A stretch of DNA of 64,000 bases from Bog-473 sp963807675 (GCA_963807675.1 CAWECP010000002.1:248001-312000); one strand, 5' to 3'; positions 8,317-18,774 are shown, numbered from the stretch's first letter. Notes: generated by a model from the letters alone, not told the origin. Numbers and translations: made by a program.

Positions 8317-9795
8317 ATGGACGGCCCTTCCCCGCACTTCGATCCCTCTGTCACGCCCGACCCCGCCGGTCTCAAGCCCCCGGCGGACCTGCCCACTTCG
8401 TTGGCCGACCTGCGCGCCAGCGGCTGGGAGTCGGTGTCGGTGGCCGAGGAGATGCGACGCAACACGGCCAAGGCCATCGCGTCCGGCCGTTCGATCGTGC
8501 CCGGGGTGTTGGGCTTCGAGGAGACTGTCATCCCACAGCTCGAGAACGCCATCCTGGCCGGCCACGACATGATCCTCCTGGGTGAGCGTGGTCAGGCCAA
8601 GAGCCGCGTCATCCGCTCCCTCGTCGGCCTGCTCGACGAGTGGTTGCCCATCGTCGGCGGCTCCGAAATCAACGACGACCCCTACCACCCCGTCTCGCGC
8701 TACGCCATCGACCGCGTCGAGGAGCTGGGCGAGGCCACGCCGATCGACTGGGCCCACCGCTCGCAGCGTTACGGCGAGAAGCTGGCCACCCCCGACACCT
8801 CCATGGCCGACCTCATCGGCGAGGTCGACCCGATCAAGATCGCCGAGGGCCGTTATCTGAGCGACGAGCTGGCACTCCACTACGGCCTCATCCCGCGGGT
8901 CAACCGCGGCATCTTCGCCATCAACGAGCTGCCCGATCTCTCCGAGCGCATCCAGGTCGGGCTGCTCAACATTCTCGAAGAGCGCGACGTGCAGATCCGG
9001 GGCCACCGCATCCGCCTGCCCCTCGACATCATGTTGGTGGCCACGGCCAACCCGGAGGACTACACCAACCGCGGCCGCATCATCACCCCGCTCAAGGACC
9101 GCTTCGGGGCGCAGATCCGCACGCACTACCCCTTCGAGACCCAGACCGAAGTCAAGATCATGGAGCAGGAGGCGGACCTGCCCACGGCCGGCGTGCCCGT
9201 CAGCGTGCCCCCCTTCATGAAGGAGGTGATCGCCGAGGTCTCCCAGCTGGCCCGGCGCAGTACCCACCTGAACCAGCGCAGCGGCGTGTCGGTCCGGCTC
9301 TCCATCGCCAACTACGAGACGCTGGTGGCCTCCGCCGTCCGCCGCGCCCTGCGCACGGGCGAGCCGGTGGCGGTGCCCCGCATCAGCGACCTGGCGTCGC
9401 TGGTGCCCTCCACCCAGGGCAAAATCGAGGTCGAGGCCATGGAGGAGGGCCACGAGGACGAGGTGGTGGCCCAGCTGGTGGCCGCGGCCACGCTGTCGGT
9501 CTTCCGCCGCCGCGTCACCCTCGACGACCCGCAGTCGATCGTCGCCGCCTTCCACGACCAGGTCGTGGTGCACGTGGGCGACGACCTGCCCTCGTCGGCC
9601 TACCTGGCCGTGCTAGCCGACATCCCCGAGCTCGAGCCGGCGACGCGCAAGCTGGCCGGCCCCGAGGCGGCCGACTCCGAGTCGCCGGCGCTCATGGCCA
9701 GCTCCATGGAATTCCTCCTCGAAGGGCTGCACCTGACCAAGCGCCTGAACAAGGATGCCTCGGGTGCCCGCGCGCTCTACCGCGGACGCAAGTAG
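8317..9795 (+). CDS. MoxR/magnesium-chelatase-like AAA+ ATPase
   Basis: The 492-residue AAA+ ATPase has Walker A GERGQAKS near residue 89, a Walker-B-type segment GIFAINELPDL near residue 209 (Asn-Glu instead of Asp-Glu) and a sensor-1 region LDIMLVATANPEDY. A lid domain and a C-terminal extension follow. Such ATPases pair with VWA-domain proteins as chaperone- or chelatase-like machines acting on metal-protein assembly. Here the VWA gene follows 21 bases downstream, so the two very likely work together. The target is unknown; no enzyme cluster lies beside them. The ATG at 8317 gives a proline-rich leader before the conserved part. Confidence 0.87.
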   Translation: MDGPSPHFDPSVTPDPAGLKPPADLPTSLADLRASGWESVSVAEEMRRNTAKAIASGRSIVPGVLGFEETVIPQLENAILAGHDMILLGERGQAKSRVIRSLVGLLDEWLPIVGGSEINDDPYHPVSRYAIDRVEELGEATPIDWAHRSQRYGEKLATPDTSMADLIGEVDPIKIAEGRYLSDELALHYGLIPRVNRGIFAINELPDLSERIQVGLLNILEERDVQIRGHRIRLPLDIMLVATANPEDYTNRGRIITPLKDRFGAQIRTHYPFETQTEVKIMEQEADLPTAGVPVSVPPFMKEVIAEVSQLARRSTHLNQRSGVSVRLSIANYETLVASAVRRALRTGEPVAVPRISDLASLVPSTQGKIEVEAMEEGHEDEVVAQLVAAATLSVFRRRVTLDDPQSIVAAFHDQVVVHVGDDLPSSAYLAVLADIPELEPATRKLAGPEAADSESPALMASSMEFLLEGLHLTKRLNKDASGARALYRGRK

Positions 9796-9816
9796 GAGAC
9801 GGACAGGGGTGGCACG

Positions 9817-11823
9817 GTGAGCGTCAGCTACGACTACTCGGAATGGGACGGCACCCAGGCGTTCGCCGACCTCGATCCCGACGACCTGCTGGCCGGCCTG
9901 ACCGACGACCTCTTGGCCGGCGGTGATCTCGACGACGCGCTGCGCCGGCTGCTGCGTTCGGGTTTCCGCACGGCCGACGGCGAGCAGGTGGCCGGGCTGC
10001 GCGACCTGCTCGACCAGCTGCGCCGGCGCCGGGCCGAAATGCTGGCCGAAGGCGATCCCGACGGTCGCATGGCCGAGCTGACGCGCCAGCTCGACGAAAT
10101 TGAGCAGGACGAGCGAGCGGCCATCGACGAGCTGGTCGAGGATGCGCGCACAAGCGGAGACCAGCGCCGCACTGAGGTGACCGACGACGTCGCCACCGAG
10201 CGCCGCATGGCCCTCGACCTCCAGCCCGACGACCCGGCCGGCCGCATCAGCTCGCTGCAGCACTACGACTTCGTGTCGAGCGAGGCGCGGGAACGCTTCG
10301 AGGAGCTGGTCGAGGAGTTGCGGCGCGAAATGGCCGACACCTTCTTCGAGGGTGCCTCCGACGCACTGTCCAACATGAGCCCCGAGCAGATGCAACGCAT
10401 GCGCGACGCCTACGACGCCCTCAACAAAATGCTCGAGCAGCGCGAGGCCGGCGAGGACATCGACCCCAGCTTCGAGGAATTCATGGACACGTTCGGGGAC
10501 ATGTTCCCCGGCAGCCCGCAGACGCTCGACGAGCTGCTCGAGCAGTTGGCCGAGCGCATGGCGGCCGCCCAGGCGGTGTGGAACTCCCTGTCCCCGGAGC
10601 AGCGAGCCCAGCTGAGCCAGCTCATGGAGGCCGTGCTCGAGGACATGGACCTGCGCTGGCAGGTCGAGCGCCTGGCCCAGAACCTCCAGCGCGCCTTCCC
10701 CGAGGCCGGCTGGCAGCAGAGCTACGACTTCAACGGCGAGGGTCCGATGCCGCTCAACCGGGCCACCGACCTGGCGACGCAGCTGAGCCAGCTCGACCGC
10801 ATGGAGGAGGTGCTCCAGTCCGCCTCGAGCCCGGCCGCCCTGGGCGAGATCGACCTCGACCAGGTCAAGAACCACATGGGCGAGGACGCCGCCCGGGCGC
10901 TGGACCGCCTGGCCAACCTGACCAAGTCGCTGGCCGACGCGGGGTTGATCGAGCAGCAGGGCGGGCGCATCGAGCTGACCCCGCTCGGCGTGCGCCGCCT
11001 GGGCCAGAAGGCGCTGACCGATCTCTTCGGGCAGATCAACAAGGACCGCATCGGCGACCACTCGACCGTGCGGACGGGCTCCGGGCACGACCGCGAGGAG
11101 ACGACCAAGGCCTACGAGTACGGCGACCCGCTGAACCTGCACCTCTCGACCACGGTGCACAACGCGGTGCGCCGTGGTGGCTCGGGAGTCCCGGTGCGCC
11201 TCAAGCCCGAGGACTTCGAGGTGGTCGAGGTCGAGGCGCTGTCGCGCTCGGCCACGGTGCTCTGCGTGGACCTGTCCATGTCGATGCCGATGCGCGACAA
11301 CTTCGTGCCGGCCAAGCGCATGGCCATGGCGCTGCAGACCTTGATCTCGTCGAAGTTCCCGCGCGACTACCTGGGCATCGTCGGGTTCTCCGAGGTGGCC
11401 CGCGAAATCCGGGCCGACGAGGTGCCCACGGCCATGTGGGACTACGTCTACGGCACCAACCTGCAGCACGCGCTGGCGCTGTCGCGGCGCATGCTGGCCC
11501 ACCAGCACGGGACCAAGCAGATCATTGTGGTGACCGACGGTGAGCCGACGGCGCACGTCGACGACTACGGCGAGGTCTTCTTCAACTACCCGCCGGTGCC
11601 CGAGACCCTGCGCCGCACCATGGCCGAGGTCATCCGTTGCACCCGGGCCGGCATTGTGATCAACACGTTCGCCCTCGACCTCCAGCGCACCCACTACCCC
11701 TTCGTGGAGCAGATCGCCCGAGTCAACGGCGGCCGCACCTTCTACACCACGCCCGACGCCCTGGGTGGCTACGTGCTGGTCGACTTCCTCCAGCACCGTC
11801 GGGTGCTCCGCCCCGCCGGGTAG
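9817..11823 (+). CDS. VWA-domain protein, partner of the MoxR-like ATPase
   Basis: The 668-residue protein has an N-terminal two thirds rich in acidic helices and Arg-Leu repeats (for example LLDQLRRRRAEMLAEGDPDG). A von Willebrand A domain follows from about residue 475, with the metal-ion site DLSMSMPM near 484, the region GIVGFSEVA and a TDGEP segment. No signal peptide is visible, so it is probably cytosolic. The GTG start lies 21 bases after the ATPase stop. In related systems the VWA protein binds the substrate enzyme and the ATPase remodels it; which enzyme is served here is not evident. Confidence 0.85.
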   Translation: MSVSYDYSEWDGTQAFADLDPDDLLAGLTDDLLAGGDLDDALRRLLRSGFRTADGEQVAGLRDLLDQLRRRRAEMLAEGDPDGRMAELTRQLDEIEQDERAAIDELVEDARTSGDQRRTEVTDDVATERRMALDLQPDDPAGRISSLQHYDFVSSEARERFEELVEELRREMADTFFEGASDALSNMSPEQMQRMRDAYDALNKMLEQREAGEDIDPSFEEFMDTFGDMFPGSPQTLDELLEQLAERMAAAQAVWNSLSPEQRAQLSQLMEAVLEDMDLRWQVERLAQNLQRAFPEAGWQQSYDFNGEGPMPLNRATDLATQLSQLDRMEEVLQSASSPAALGEIDLDQVKNHMGEDAARALDRLANLTKSLADAGLIEQQGGRIELTPLGVRRLGQKALTDLFGQINKDRIGDHSTVRTGSGHDREETTKAYEYGDPLNLHLSTTVHNAVRRGGSGVPVRLKPEDFEVVEVEALSRSATVLCVDLSMSMPMRDNFVPAKRMAMALQTLISSKFPRDYLGIVGFSEVAREIRADEVPTAMWDYVYGTNLQHALALSRRMLAHQHGTKQIIVVTDGEPTAHVDDYGEVFFNYPPVPETLRRTMAEVIRCTRAGIVINTFALDLQRTHYPFVEQIARVNGGRTFYTTPDALGGYVLVDFLQHRRVLRPAG

Positions 11824-11837
11824 GGCGACCGTCTTCC

Positions 11838-11856
11838 GCCGGCCGGTACGGCCGGC
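11838..11856. terminator. Stem-loop between convergent genes
   Basis: GCCGGCC (11838-11844) pairs with GGCCGGC (11850-11856) around a five-base loop in the 42-base gap between the VWA gene and the convergent ABC permease. No T run follows, as is common in high-GC actinobacteria, so it may end transcription from both sides. Confidence 0.5.
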
Positions 11857-11865
11857 GTCGCCCGC

Positions 11866-13501
11866 TCACGCGCCCTGCAGGTCCCGGCGGGCGAAGGCGG
11901 CCGCGCCGACGAGCGCGCCGACGACGCCGCAGGCGGCCAACCCGCCCACCTGCGCCCAGTCGACCGGCACGGCCGGGGCCGACGCCATGTGGTGGAAGAG
12001 CGAGGTGTCGAGCAGCCACCTGCTGAGCGCCCCGATGCCGCCGACGAGCTCGATCAAAAGCGACCAGCCCAACACGACGTAGACGCCGGCCGGGGCGGCG
12101 CGGGGCCACAGGCCGATGAGGAGCGCGCCGAAGCCAAGCAGGAACACCGCCGGCGCCGCGGTGCTGACGCCGGCGGCCAGCAGTTGGCCCAGGCCGGCGC
12201 CGGTGTGCTGGGCGGCTGCGCCCAGCCAGGTGAAGAAGCCGGCGGCCACCCCGCTGAGGACGACGAGGACGAGCGCCAGGGCCAGGCGGGTGGCGAGCCA
12301 GCGCGTGCGGGACAGGGGCCGGACGACCAGGTGGTCGAGCCGGCCCTCGGACTCCTCGGTGCGGGCCGCGCCGATATGGCCGGCGGCCACGAAGGAGACC
12401 AGGACGGCCAGCATGAGGAAGGCCACGCCCAGATAGGCGGCCACGCCGCCGCCGGTGGCACCGAGCTTGTCGAAGACGTCCTGCACGGACGAGCCGGACA
12501 GCGTGCTGCCCGCCGCCTTGGCTACCGACCCGAGAAGCAGCCCGGTCGCCGCCACGGCCAGCAGCCAGCTGACGGCCGTGCCCCGGAGGAGGCGCAGGCT
12601 CAGGCCGGCCTGCCCGCCGAGCAGGCGCAGGCGGGGCGCGCGGTGGGAGCGGTCGGGCACCAGGCCGGCCCCGACGTCGCGCCGCCCGGCCAGCCAGACG
12701 CAGAGCGCGCTGAGCACGGCGGTGAAGGCGGCGATCGGCACCAGCGGCCAGGGGTCGTTCGACGTCAGTGGCGCCAGGTGCTCCACCCAGCCGAGCGGGG
12801 AGAGCCAGGTCAGCCAATTGAGCCCGATGCCGGCGTCGCCCACCATGCGCAGTCCGTAGCTGACGCCCAGCACGACAGCGCCGTAGCCGGCGGCCATCCG
12901 GCGGGTCGGCGCCAGCTGGCTGGCGACCGCGCCGACGGCCAGGAACATCAGCGCCGGGCTGGCCAGGGCCAAGGCGAGAAACAGCGCCGATCCGCCGGCG
13001 ATGTCCACCCGCGCCGACAGGCCGGCCAACGCGGCAATGACGGCCGTCACCGCCCACAGCGCGACGGCGGCGGCGCCCAGCCCGGCCAGGGCCTGCGCCG
13101 TGGCACCTCGCCGGGTGGTCTGGCCGGCCAGCAGCAGGTCCCACCGGCCGGCGTCCTCCTCGCCGCGCAAGAGGCGCGAGCTGGTCAGCAGGCCCCACAC
13201 CGCGCCGATGATCATCACCGTCATGGAGACCTTGAACACGGTGAAGCCACCCACGGTGTTCAGCGCCGGCGCCGGCCCGAACAGCGCGATGGTCGCCTTG
13301 TTGTCGCCGAAGGCCGCCGCCAGCCGGTCGCGCTGGGCCGGCGTCTTGTAGATGCTCGTGTAGCTCCACGCTGCGGAGGCCACGAAGGCGCCGAAGACGT
13401 AGCCCCACAGCACGCCCGAGCGCCCGGCGGCGCCCGCGGTGCGGCGGGCCACCACCGTGGCCGGCCGGCGGCCGTAGGCGGTCGCCGGCAGCAGCGCGAG
13501 C

Positions 13502-13521
<20 letters not shown>
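11866..13521 (-). CDS. ABC exporter membrane protein (ABC-2 type)
   Basis: The 551-residue polytopic protein has roughly 12 hydrophobic segments in two similar halves (for example GGFTVFKVSMTVMIIGAVWG, GGVAAYLGVAFLMLAVLVSF, VGGLAACGVVGALVGAAAF). A cytosolic element with EEDAGRWDLLLAGQ and its second-half match EESEGRLDHLVVRPL is a hallmark of this exporter group. It pairs with the ATPase gene whose end overlaps its start by 20 bases. Substrate unknown; related exporters move antibiotics, lipids or polyketides. Because the two halves repeat, it may function as one chain replacing a dimer (inference). Confidence 0.85.
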
Positions 13522-14413
<892 letters not shown>

Positions 14414-14659
14414 CGCCGGCTCCCTTCGTCAGGCTGCAATCCCCGAAATTCCCGCCCATCCCGCACACCGTGCGTCGGAATCCCAGTTGAACTGGGAATT
14501 CGCGCACTTATCCACACCCCCTCAAGGGCGGGGAACACACGTTTCGTGCCCCCATCGGATTTTTGGGCCTTGCGCACGGGCTGGAGGGTGGTCAAAGATG
14601 CACTACATCGTTGTAACTACAACAGTGCCACCTGAGGTGAAGAAGGGGGGCGAACCAAG

Positions 14660-14947
14660 ATGCCAGTGGACATAGTCACCACGCTCTACGGTCGCCAGGA
14701 ACGAAGTTGGCAACTACAGGCGAACTGCATGGGCGTCGACCCGGATCTGTTCTTCCCGGAGCGCGGCGCCTCCACCAGAGAGGCCAAGGAAGTCTGCCGG
14801 GGTTGCGTCGTGCGCGAGGACTGCCTCGAGTACGCGCTGGCCAACGGTGAGAAGTTCGGCATCTGGGGCGGCATGAGCGAGCGGGAGCGGCGCCGGCTGC
14901 GCCGGGCCCGGGCCATGGCTCGCCGCGACATCGCCAGCGCCTCCTAG
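14660..14947 (+). CDS. WhiB family transcriptional regulator
   Basis: The 95-residue Wbl protein has four cluster-ligand cysteines: CMG near residue 23, then C..C.....C in VCRGCVVREDC. The G-I-W-G-G turn (KFGIWGGMSERE) and a basic C-terminal segment (RRRLRRARAMARRD) for DNA contact follow. The family binds a 4Fe-4S cluster sensitive to NO or O2 and acts on transcription, usually with the primary sigma factor. The arrangement resembles the WhiB2/WhmD group linked to division, but that assignment is tentative. Inverted repeat GTTGT-AACT-ACAAC at 14610-14623 lies about 35 bases upstream and may be part of its promoter. Confidence 0.9.
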   Translation: MPVDIVTTLYGRQERSWQLQANCMGVDPDLFFPERGASTREAKEVCRGCVVREDCLEYALANGEKFGIWGGMSERERRRLRRARAMARRDIASAS

Positions 14948-15173
14948 CCGACCTCTGCGGGAACCAACCCCGGCGTAACCGACCGGCTCGGTTCCGGGGG
15001 CCGGCCCCGGGGCCACCAGCCCGGCCCCGCCGGGCGTGCACGGCGGCGGTCGGGGTTGTCGTCGGCCGTCGGGATGGAGACACCTTTCGCGGGAACCCGG
15101 GGGTGGACCACGGCGCCCGGCCTCCCACCATGCGGCATGCTGGTGAGGAGGTTCCGGGCGACGAGGAGGACAC

Positions 15174-16352
15174 GTGGTTCCCAAGCTGGCTGAAGGCCTG
15201 CGGGTCGTGGATGCCGACTCGCACATGACCGAGCGTCACGACCTGTTCACCGAGCGGGCGCCCAAGGGGTACGAGGACAGGGTGCCCCACGTCGAGCGCA
15301 TCGACGGGGTCGACACGTGGGTCATCGAAGGGCATCCGTTCGGCAAGGCGGGCTCGGGCGGCACCATCGACCACGACGGCCACAAGCACCCCTTCGCAGA
15401 CTCCCAGGGCGGGACGTGGGGGATCGGCGACGTGCACCCGGCGGCGTGGGACCCCAAGGAGCGGCTCCGCCTGATGGACGAGCTCGGCATCGACGCGCAG
15501 GTGCTGTACCCGAACTCCATGGGCCTCGGCGGGCAGAACCTCTCCAACACCGTCGAGGACAAGACCATCGTGCAGCTCTGCATCGAGCTCTACAACGACG
15601 CCATGGCGGAGGTGCAGGAGGAGTCGGGCCACCGGCTGCTGCCGATGCCGATCATGCCGGCCTGGGACATCGAGGCCTGCGTGCGCGAGGCGCAGCGCTG
15701 CGCCGCCATGGGCTACCGGGGCGTGAACATGACGGCCGACCCGCAGGACTCGGGGTCGCCGGATCTGGGCGACCCGGCCTGGGACCCCTTCTGGGAGGTG
15801 TGCGCCGGCATGGGCCTGCCGGTGCACTTCCACATCGGCGCCAGCCAGACCGCGCTCACCTACTTCGGGACGACGTTCTGGCCGAGCCAGGACGACTACG
15901 TGAAGCCGGCCATCGGCGGCGCGTCGCTGTTCCAGAACAACTCGCGGGTGCTCCTCAACAGCGCGTACTCGGGCATGTTCGACCGCCACCCCGGCCTCAA
16001 GATGGTCTCGGTCGAGAGCGGCATCGGCTGGGTGCCCTTCATGCTCGAGGCCATGGACTACGAGCTGGAGGAGAACGCGCCGGAGTGGTTCCACAAATTG
16101 GCGAAGCTGCCGTCGGAGTACTTCCGCGACAACTGGTACGCCACGTTCTGGTTCGAGACCGGCCGCGGCGACCTGCAGCACCTGATCGACGCCGTCGGCG
16201 AGGACAACGTCATGTTCGAGACCGACTTCCCGCACCCGACCTGCCTGCACCCGAGCCCGCTCGACATGGTGCGCGAGAAGATCGCCACGCTGCGGCCCGA
16301 GACGCAGCGCAAGGTGATGGGAGAGAACGCCGCTCGGCTCTACCGGCTGTAG
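15174..16352 (+). CDS. Amidohydrolase-2 family metal-dependent hydrolase
   Basis: The 392-residue TIM-barrel protein is of the ACMSD/decarboxylase-like amidohydrolase group. The N-terminal metal motif appears as VVDADSHMTE (D-x-D-S-H, in place of H-x-H), the conserved His as GLPVHFHIGAS and the C-terminal Asp as FETDFPHPTCLHP. Family members hydrolyse or decarboxylate aromatic and cyclic substrates. The GTG start follows GAGGAGGA with 5-base spacing. It is a single gene, convergent with the formimidoyltransferase. A role in aromatic or steroid breakdown is possible but not shown by neighbours. Confidence 0.85.
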   Translation: MVPKLAEGLRVVDADSHMTERHDLFTERAPKGYEDRVPHVERIDGVDTWVIEGHPFGKAGSGGTIDHDGHKHPFADSQGGTWGIGDVHPAAWDPKERLRLMDELGIDAQVLYPNSMGLGGQNLSNTVEDKTIVQLCIELYNDAMAEVQEESGHRLLPMPIMPAWDIEACVREAQRCAAMGYRGVNMTADPQDSGSPDLGDPAWDPFWEVCAGMGLPVHFHIGASQTALTYFGTTFWPSQDDYVKPAIGGASLFQNNSRVLLNSAYSGMFDRHPGLKMVSVESGIGWVPFMLEAMDYELEENAPEWFHKLAKLPSEYFRDNWYATFWFETGRGDLQHLIDAVGEDNVMFETDFPHPTCLHPSPLDMVREKIATLRPETQRKVMGENAARLYRL

Positions 16353-16396
16353 CGCCGTCGGGTCGCCGGCGCGGCAGTACGGAGCGGGGCGGACGC

Positions 16397-17264
16397 TCAG
16401 CAGGCGAGGCGGGCCTCCACGGTCGCCGCCTCGGACAGCCCGAGCTCGGTCCAGCGAGCCCGGGGGACGTGGGCCAACAGGGCCGCGGGAAGGAGCCCGA
16501 CCAGCTCGGCGCCCTCGACGGCGCCCCCGGCTTCGTCGACCAGTGCGGCCACCGCGTCGTAGAGCCGTTGCGGTCCGAAGTGGAACGGGTCGAGCAGGTT
16601 GCACGAGACCTGGGCCCGTGCGCCCACGGCGAGGCCGAGCGCGCGCACCTGCGGTGAGCGCACGGCGGGGGCGACCCGGCGTGCCAGCTCGGGCGAGGAC
16701 ACCCAGACGTTGTAGGCCACGAGCACCGGCCGCGCCCCCACTGCGGTGGCGCCCGCCGTCGGGTGCGGCCGGGCAGGACCCGCGTCGGGGGCGAGACCGC
16801 CGGTGGCCGGGTCGCCGAAGGCGTGGCGGCGGATGTCCGGCAGGCTCCGGGTCCCTCCGCCGGGAAGAGGCCCGTAGAGGAAGCTCGGCACGCCCAGGTC
16901 GGCGGCCAACCAGCGCGGCGAAGTCGTCGCGCAAGGCGGTGGCGCGCGTGAGGTCGTCGGGCGGCGGGCCACCGGGCAGGTAGGGGACGAAGGGCACGAC
17001 GTCGAGCACACCCAGGCGCGGATGGGCGCCGGCGTGGGTGCGCAGGTCGAGGCGCGCCACGGCGGCGCCGGCCAGGGCCCGGGCGGCGCCGGCCACCTCG
17101 TCGGGCCGGCCGGCCAGGGTCAGGACGGACCGGTGGTGGTCGGGGTCGCGGTGCAGATGGAGGAGCGCCGGCCCGGCGGCCGCGGCCAGGTCGGCGAGTG
17201 TGGCCTCGTCACGGCCCTCGCTGACGTTGACCACGCACTCGAAGCACTCGGCGACGGCGGGCAC
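16397..17264 (-). CDS. Glutamate formimidoyltransferase, frameshifted
   Basis: The reading from 17264 begins VVNVSEGRDEATLADLA, then the family segment THAGAHPRLGVLDVVPFVP. The frame is lost near 16911-16920, and the rest (LAADLGVPSFLYGPLPGGG, VLVAYNVWVSS, LGLAVGARAQVSCNLLDP) is intact in the next frame to the stop at 16397. Joined length is about 288 residues, the N- plus C-subdomain length of the FTCD transferase. The enzyme transfers a formimino group from N-formiminoglutamate to tetrahydrofolate in histidine breakdown. No hut genes are nearby. One inserted base explains the break, so an assembly error is likely. Confidence 0.8.
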
Positions 17265-17354
17265 GGGGCCAGCGTGGCACGCCCGCGGCGCGCCGGCACC
17301 CGGGGGAAGAGTATGGAGGGGTGGGCGCCGGCGGGGCCGTTGGCGGCCCCTTGG

Positions 17355-17600
17355 TTACTTGACCGTGACCGCGTGGGAGAGCCGGCGGCGGCGCAGAATG
17401 CGGCGGCGCTCACGCTCGGAGGCGCCGCCCCACACGCCGTGGTCGATGTGGTTCGCGAGCGCGTACTCCAGGCAGGCCTCGGACACCGCGCACTCGGCGC
17501 AGATGCGCTGGGCCACCAGCACGCCCATCCCGTCACTCGGGAAGAAGGTGTCGGGAGCAACCTCCTTGCACTTGCCCCGGGCCATCCAATCGGTATTCAT
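17355..17600 (-). CDS. WhiB family transcriptional regulator (second copy)
   Basis: The 81-residue Wbl protein has ligand cysteines CKE near residue 11 and ICAECAVSEAC, followed by the GVWGG turn (DHGVWGGASERERRR) and a basic tail (ILRRRRLSHAV). It is shorter than the copy at 14660, and its pattern resembles the WhiB1-like group, which is sensitive to nitric oxide. GGGAG about 8 bases upstream supports the start at 17600. A TAAAAT sequence on the minus strand (17625-17630) is a reasonable -10 element. It is divergent from the small hypothetical at 17809. Confidence 0.9.
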   Translation of the reverse strand: MNTDWMARGKCKEVAPDTFFPSDGMGVLVAQRICAECAVSEACLEYALANHIDHGVWGGASERERRRILRRRRLSHAVTVK

Positions 17601-17692
17601 CGCTCGACTCCCTTTCCACGTACCATTTTACGGGAGTGGCCCGGCATTTTGGTTAGGAAGATCGTAAGATTTTCGACCCGGAAAGCGGGTTT

Positions 17693-17718
17693 GACCTGCG
17701 GTAATGCTGTTGCAGGTC
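17693..17718. promoter_or_regulatory. Inverted repeat in the whiB / hypothetical intergenic gap
   Basis: GACCTGC (17693-17699) and GCAGGTC (17712-17718) are perfect 7-base arms separated by 12 bases, about 95 bases upstream of the hypothetical gene and behind the divergent whiB promoter. Form and place fit a regulator site; which protein binds is unknown. Confidence 0.35.
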
Positions 17719-17808
17719 TGAAGGCTACGCTGGCGCCGGGCGCTCATCGGGAGCGCATCGTGATCGCGTGTGCTGGTGGCGGCAGGACTGGTGGCGCTAG
17801 GAGGTGTC

Positions 17809-18096
17809 ATGGCCCCGGAGACCGAGGACGAAGTCGTCGAAGAAGGTGAGCTGGTCGAGCCCATCGGGCACGTGCGGGTGGTGTATCTCGGGCCGGTGGC
17901 CCCGCACTGGGAGGTGCAGTCCGACTACGGCCCGGCCGACGTGATCGAGCAGTTCAGGGAGCGTGTCCTGGCCCGGCTGGTGCTGCTCCCCCCGCACGAC
18001 CCCCAGTTCCGCCGCAACAGCGAGCGCGTCGTGCGCGACGCCGAGCGGGAGCAGCTGGCACTGGAGTGGGTGCTCGACTACGGGGACGAGGGCTAG
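17809..18096 (+). CDS. Small hypothetical protein (acidic N-terminus)
   Basis: No family recognised. The 95-residue product begins with an acidic run (MAPETEDEVVEEGELVEP), then a hydrophobic strand GHVRVVYLGPVAPHW, and ends with charged helices (QFRERVLARLVLLPPHD). AGGAGG sits 4 bases before ATG 17809, which makes this start preferable to the upstream in-frame codon at 17770. No signal peptide or membrane helix. It stands between the second whiB and another small hypothetical on the same strand (200 bases away), so co-transcription is uncertain. Confidence 0.6.
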   Translation: MAPETEDEVVEEGELVEPIGHVRVVYLGPVAPHWEVQSDYGPADVIEQFRERVLARLVLLPPHDPQFRRNSERVVRDAEREQLALEWVLDYGDEG

Positions 18097-18296
18097 GGAC
18101 AGAGCCGGGCGGCACCGCAGCCCTCGGGCGGCCCGCCGGGCCGTATCCGGGGCCGGATCGGACGTTCGGGCAGGCCGACGGTCGTTGCACCCATACTGCA
18201 TCCCAGGTGCGACGAGTCGGAGACCCCCCCGCAGTAGACAATGCGGCGTTGGAGCGCTGCGGGCAGCGGAGCCTGCGGCCAGGGGGAGGCAACAAC

Positions 18297-18611
18297 GTGG
18301 GACTGTTCACGATGGACGATGCGCCGATCGTGCGGGAGATCCGGGCGCTCAGCGGCGAGTTGACCGACGACGAGGCGGCGCTGGTGCGGGCGTTGACGCC
18401 GCCCGCCCTGATGGGCAAGCGCCTGGCCGAGCACCGCATGGAGCTGGTCGGCTTGCTCGAGACCATCCGCTCGGACGAGGCCACGGCCGACTACGTCTAC
18501 GCCATCGCCCCGACGTGGGACGGCACCATCGAGTCGCTCCTGGTGGGCGCCCAGGTGACCACCATGTTCGCCAATCACCAGCTCGAGCGGCTGCAGGAAG
18601 TGGCCGCCTGA
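18297..18611 (+). CDS. Small hypothetical protein (104 aa)
   Basis: Not recognised. The GTG start at 18297 follows a GGGGGAGG sequence with 6-base spacing, which is the strongest ribosome site here. The product MGLFTMDDAPIVREIRALS continues as a helical protein with TDDEAALVRALTPPALMGKR and TTMFANHQLERLQEVAA at the end. It is soluble by inspection, with no metal or nucleotide motif. A strong stem-loop follows at 18681, so it probably forms its own transcript. Confidence 0.65.
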   Translation: MGLFTMDDAPIVREIRALSGELTDDEAALVRALTPPALMGKRLAEHRMELVGLLETIRSDEATADYVYAIAPTWDGTIESLLVGAQVTTMFANHQLERLQEVAA

Positions 18612-18680
18612 CCTTCATCGCCAGCTTTTCCTGACCGGGGCCGGCCGGCGCCGACCCTGCCTCTACAGCACGCAGCACGA

Positions 18681-18713
18681 ACCGACCGGGAGGGCTCCAG
18701 CCTCCCGGTCGGT
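18681..18713 (+). terminator. Strong stem-loop terminator
   Basis: ACCGACCGGGAGG (18681-18693) pairs perfectly with CCTCCCGGTCGGT (18701-18713) around a 7-base loop. It lies between the hypothetical gene and the next promoter. The T run is lacking, as is common at high GC, but the 13-base stem is the strongest hairpin found in the window. Confidence 0.75.
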
Positions 18714-18727
18714 GCGCGTCCGGGACC

Positions 18728-18774
18728 TTGACGGCGGTACCCGAATTGCGTTCTAATCTCCTAATGGCATTAGG
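18728..18774 (+). promoter_or_regulatory. Promoter with overlapping palindromic operator for tetR
   Basis: TTGACG (18728-18733) and TCTAAT (18752-18757) are spaced by 18 bases, giving a good -35/-10 pair. CCTAATG-G-CATTAGG (18760-18774) is a perfect palindrome just downstream of the -10, over the likely transcription start. The ATG at 18764 lies inside it, so the tetR mRNA is probably leaderless and autorepressed. Confidence 0.6.

Noticed and set aside
7678..9573. 631-residue minus-strand open frame over LysR and the MoxR-like ATPase
   Set aside because: Antisense shadow with His/Asp/Gly-rich low-complexity composition and no family pattern.
9613..11796. 727-residue minus-strand open frame over the VWA gene
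   Set aside because: Antisense shadow; biased composition and no ribosome site.
14676..17264. 862-residue open frame on the minus strand
   Set aside because: Only its first part is the formimidoyltransferase; after the frameshift it runs antisense through the amidohydrolase gene and into whiB, a high-GC shadow.
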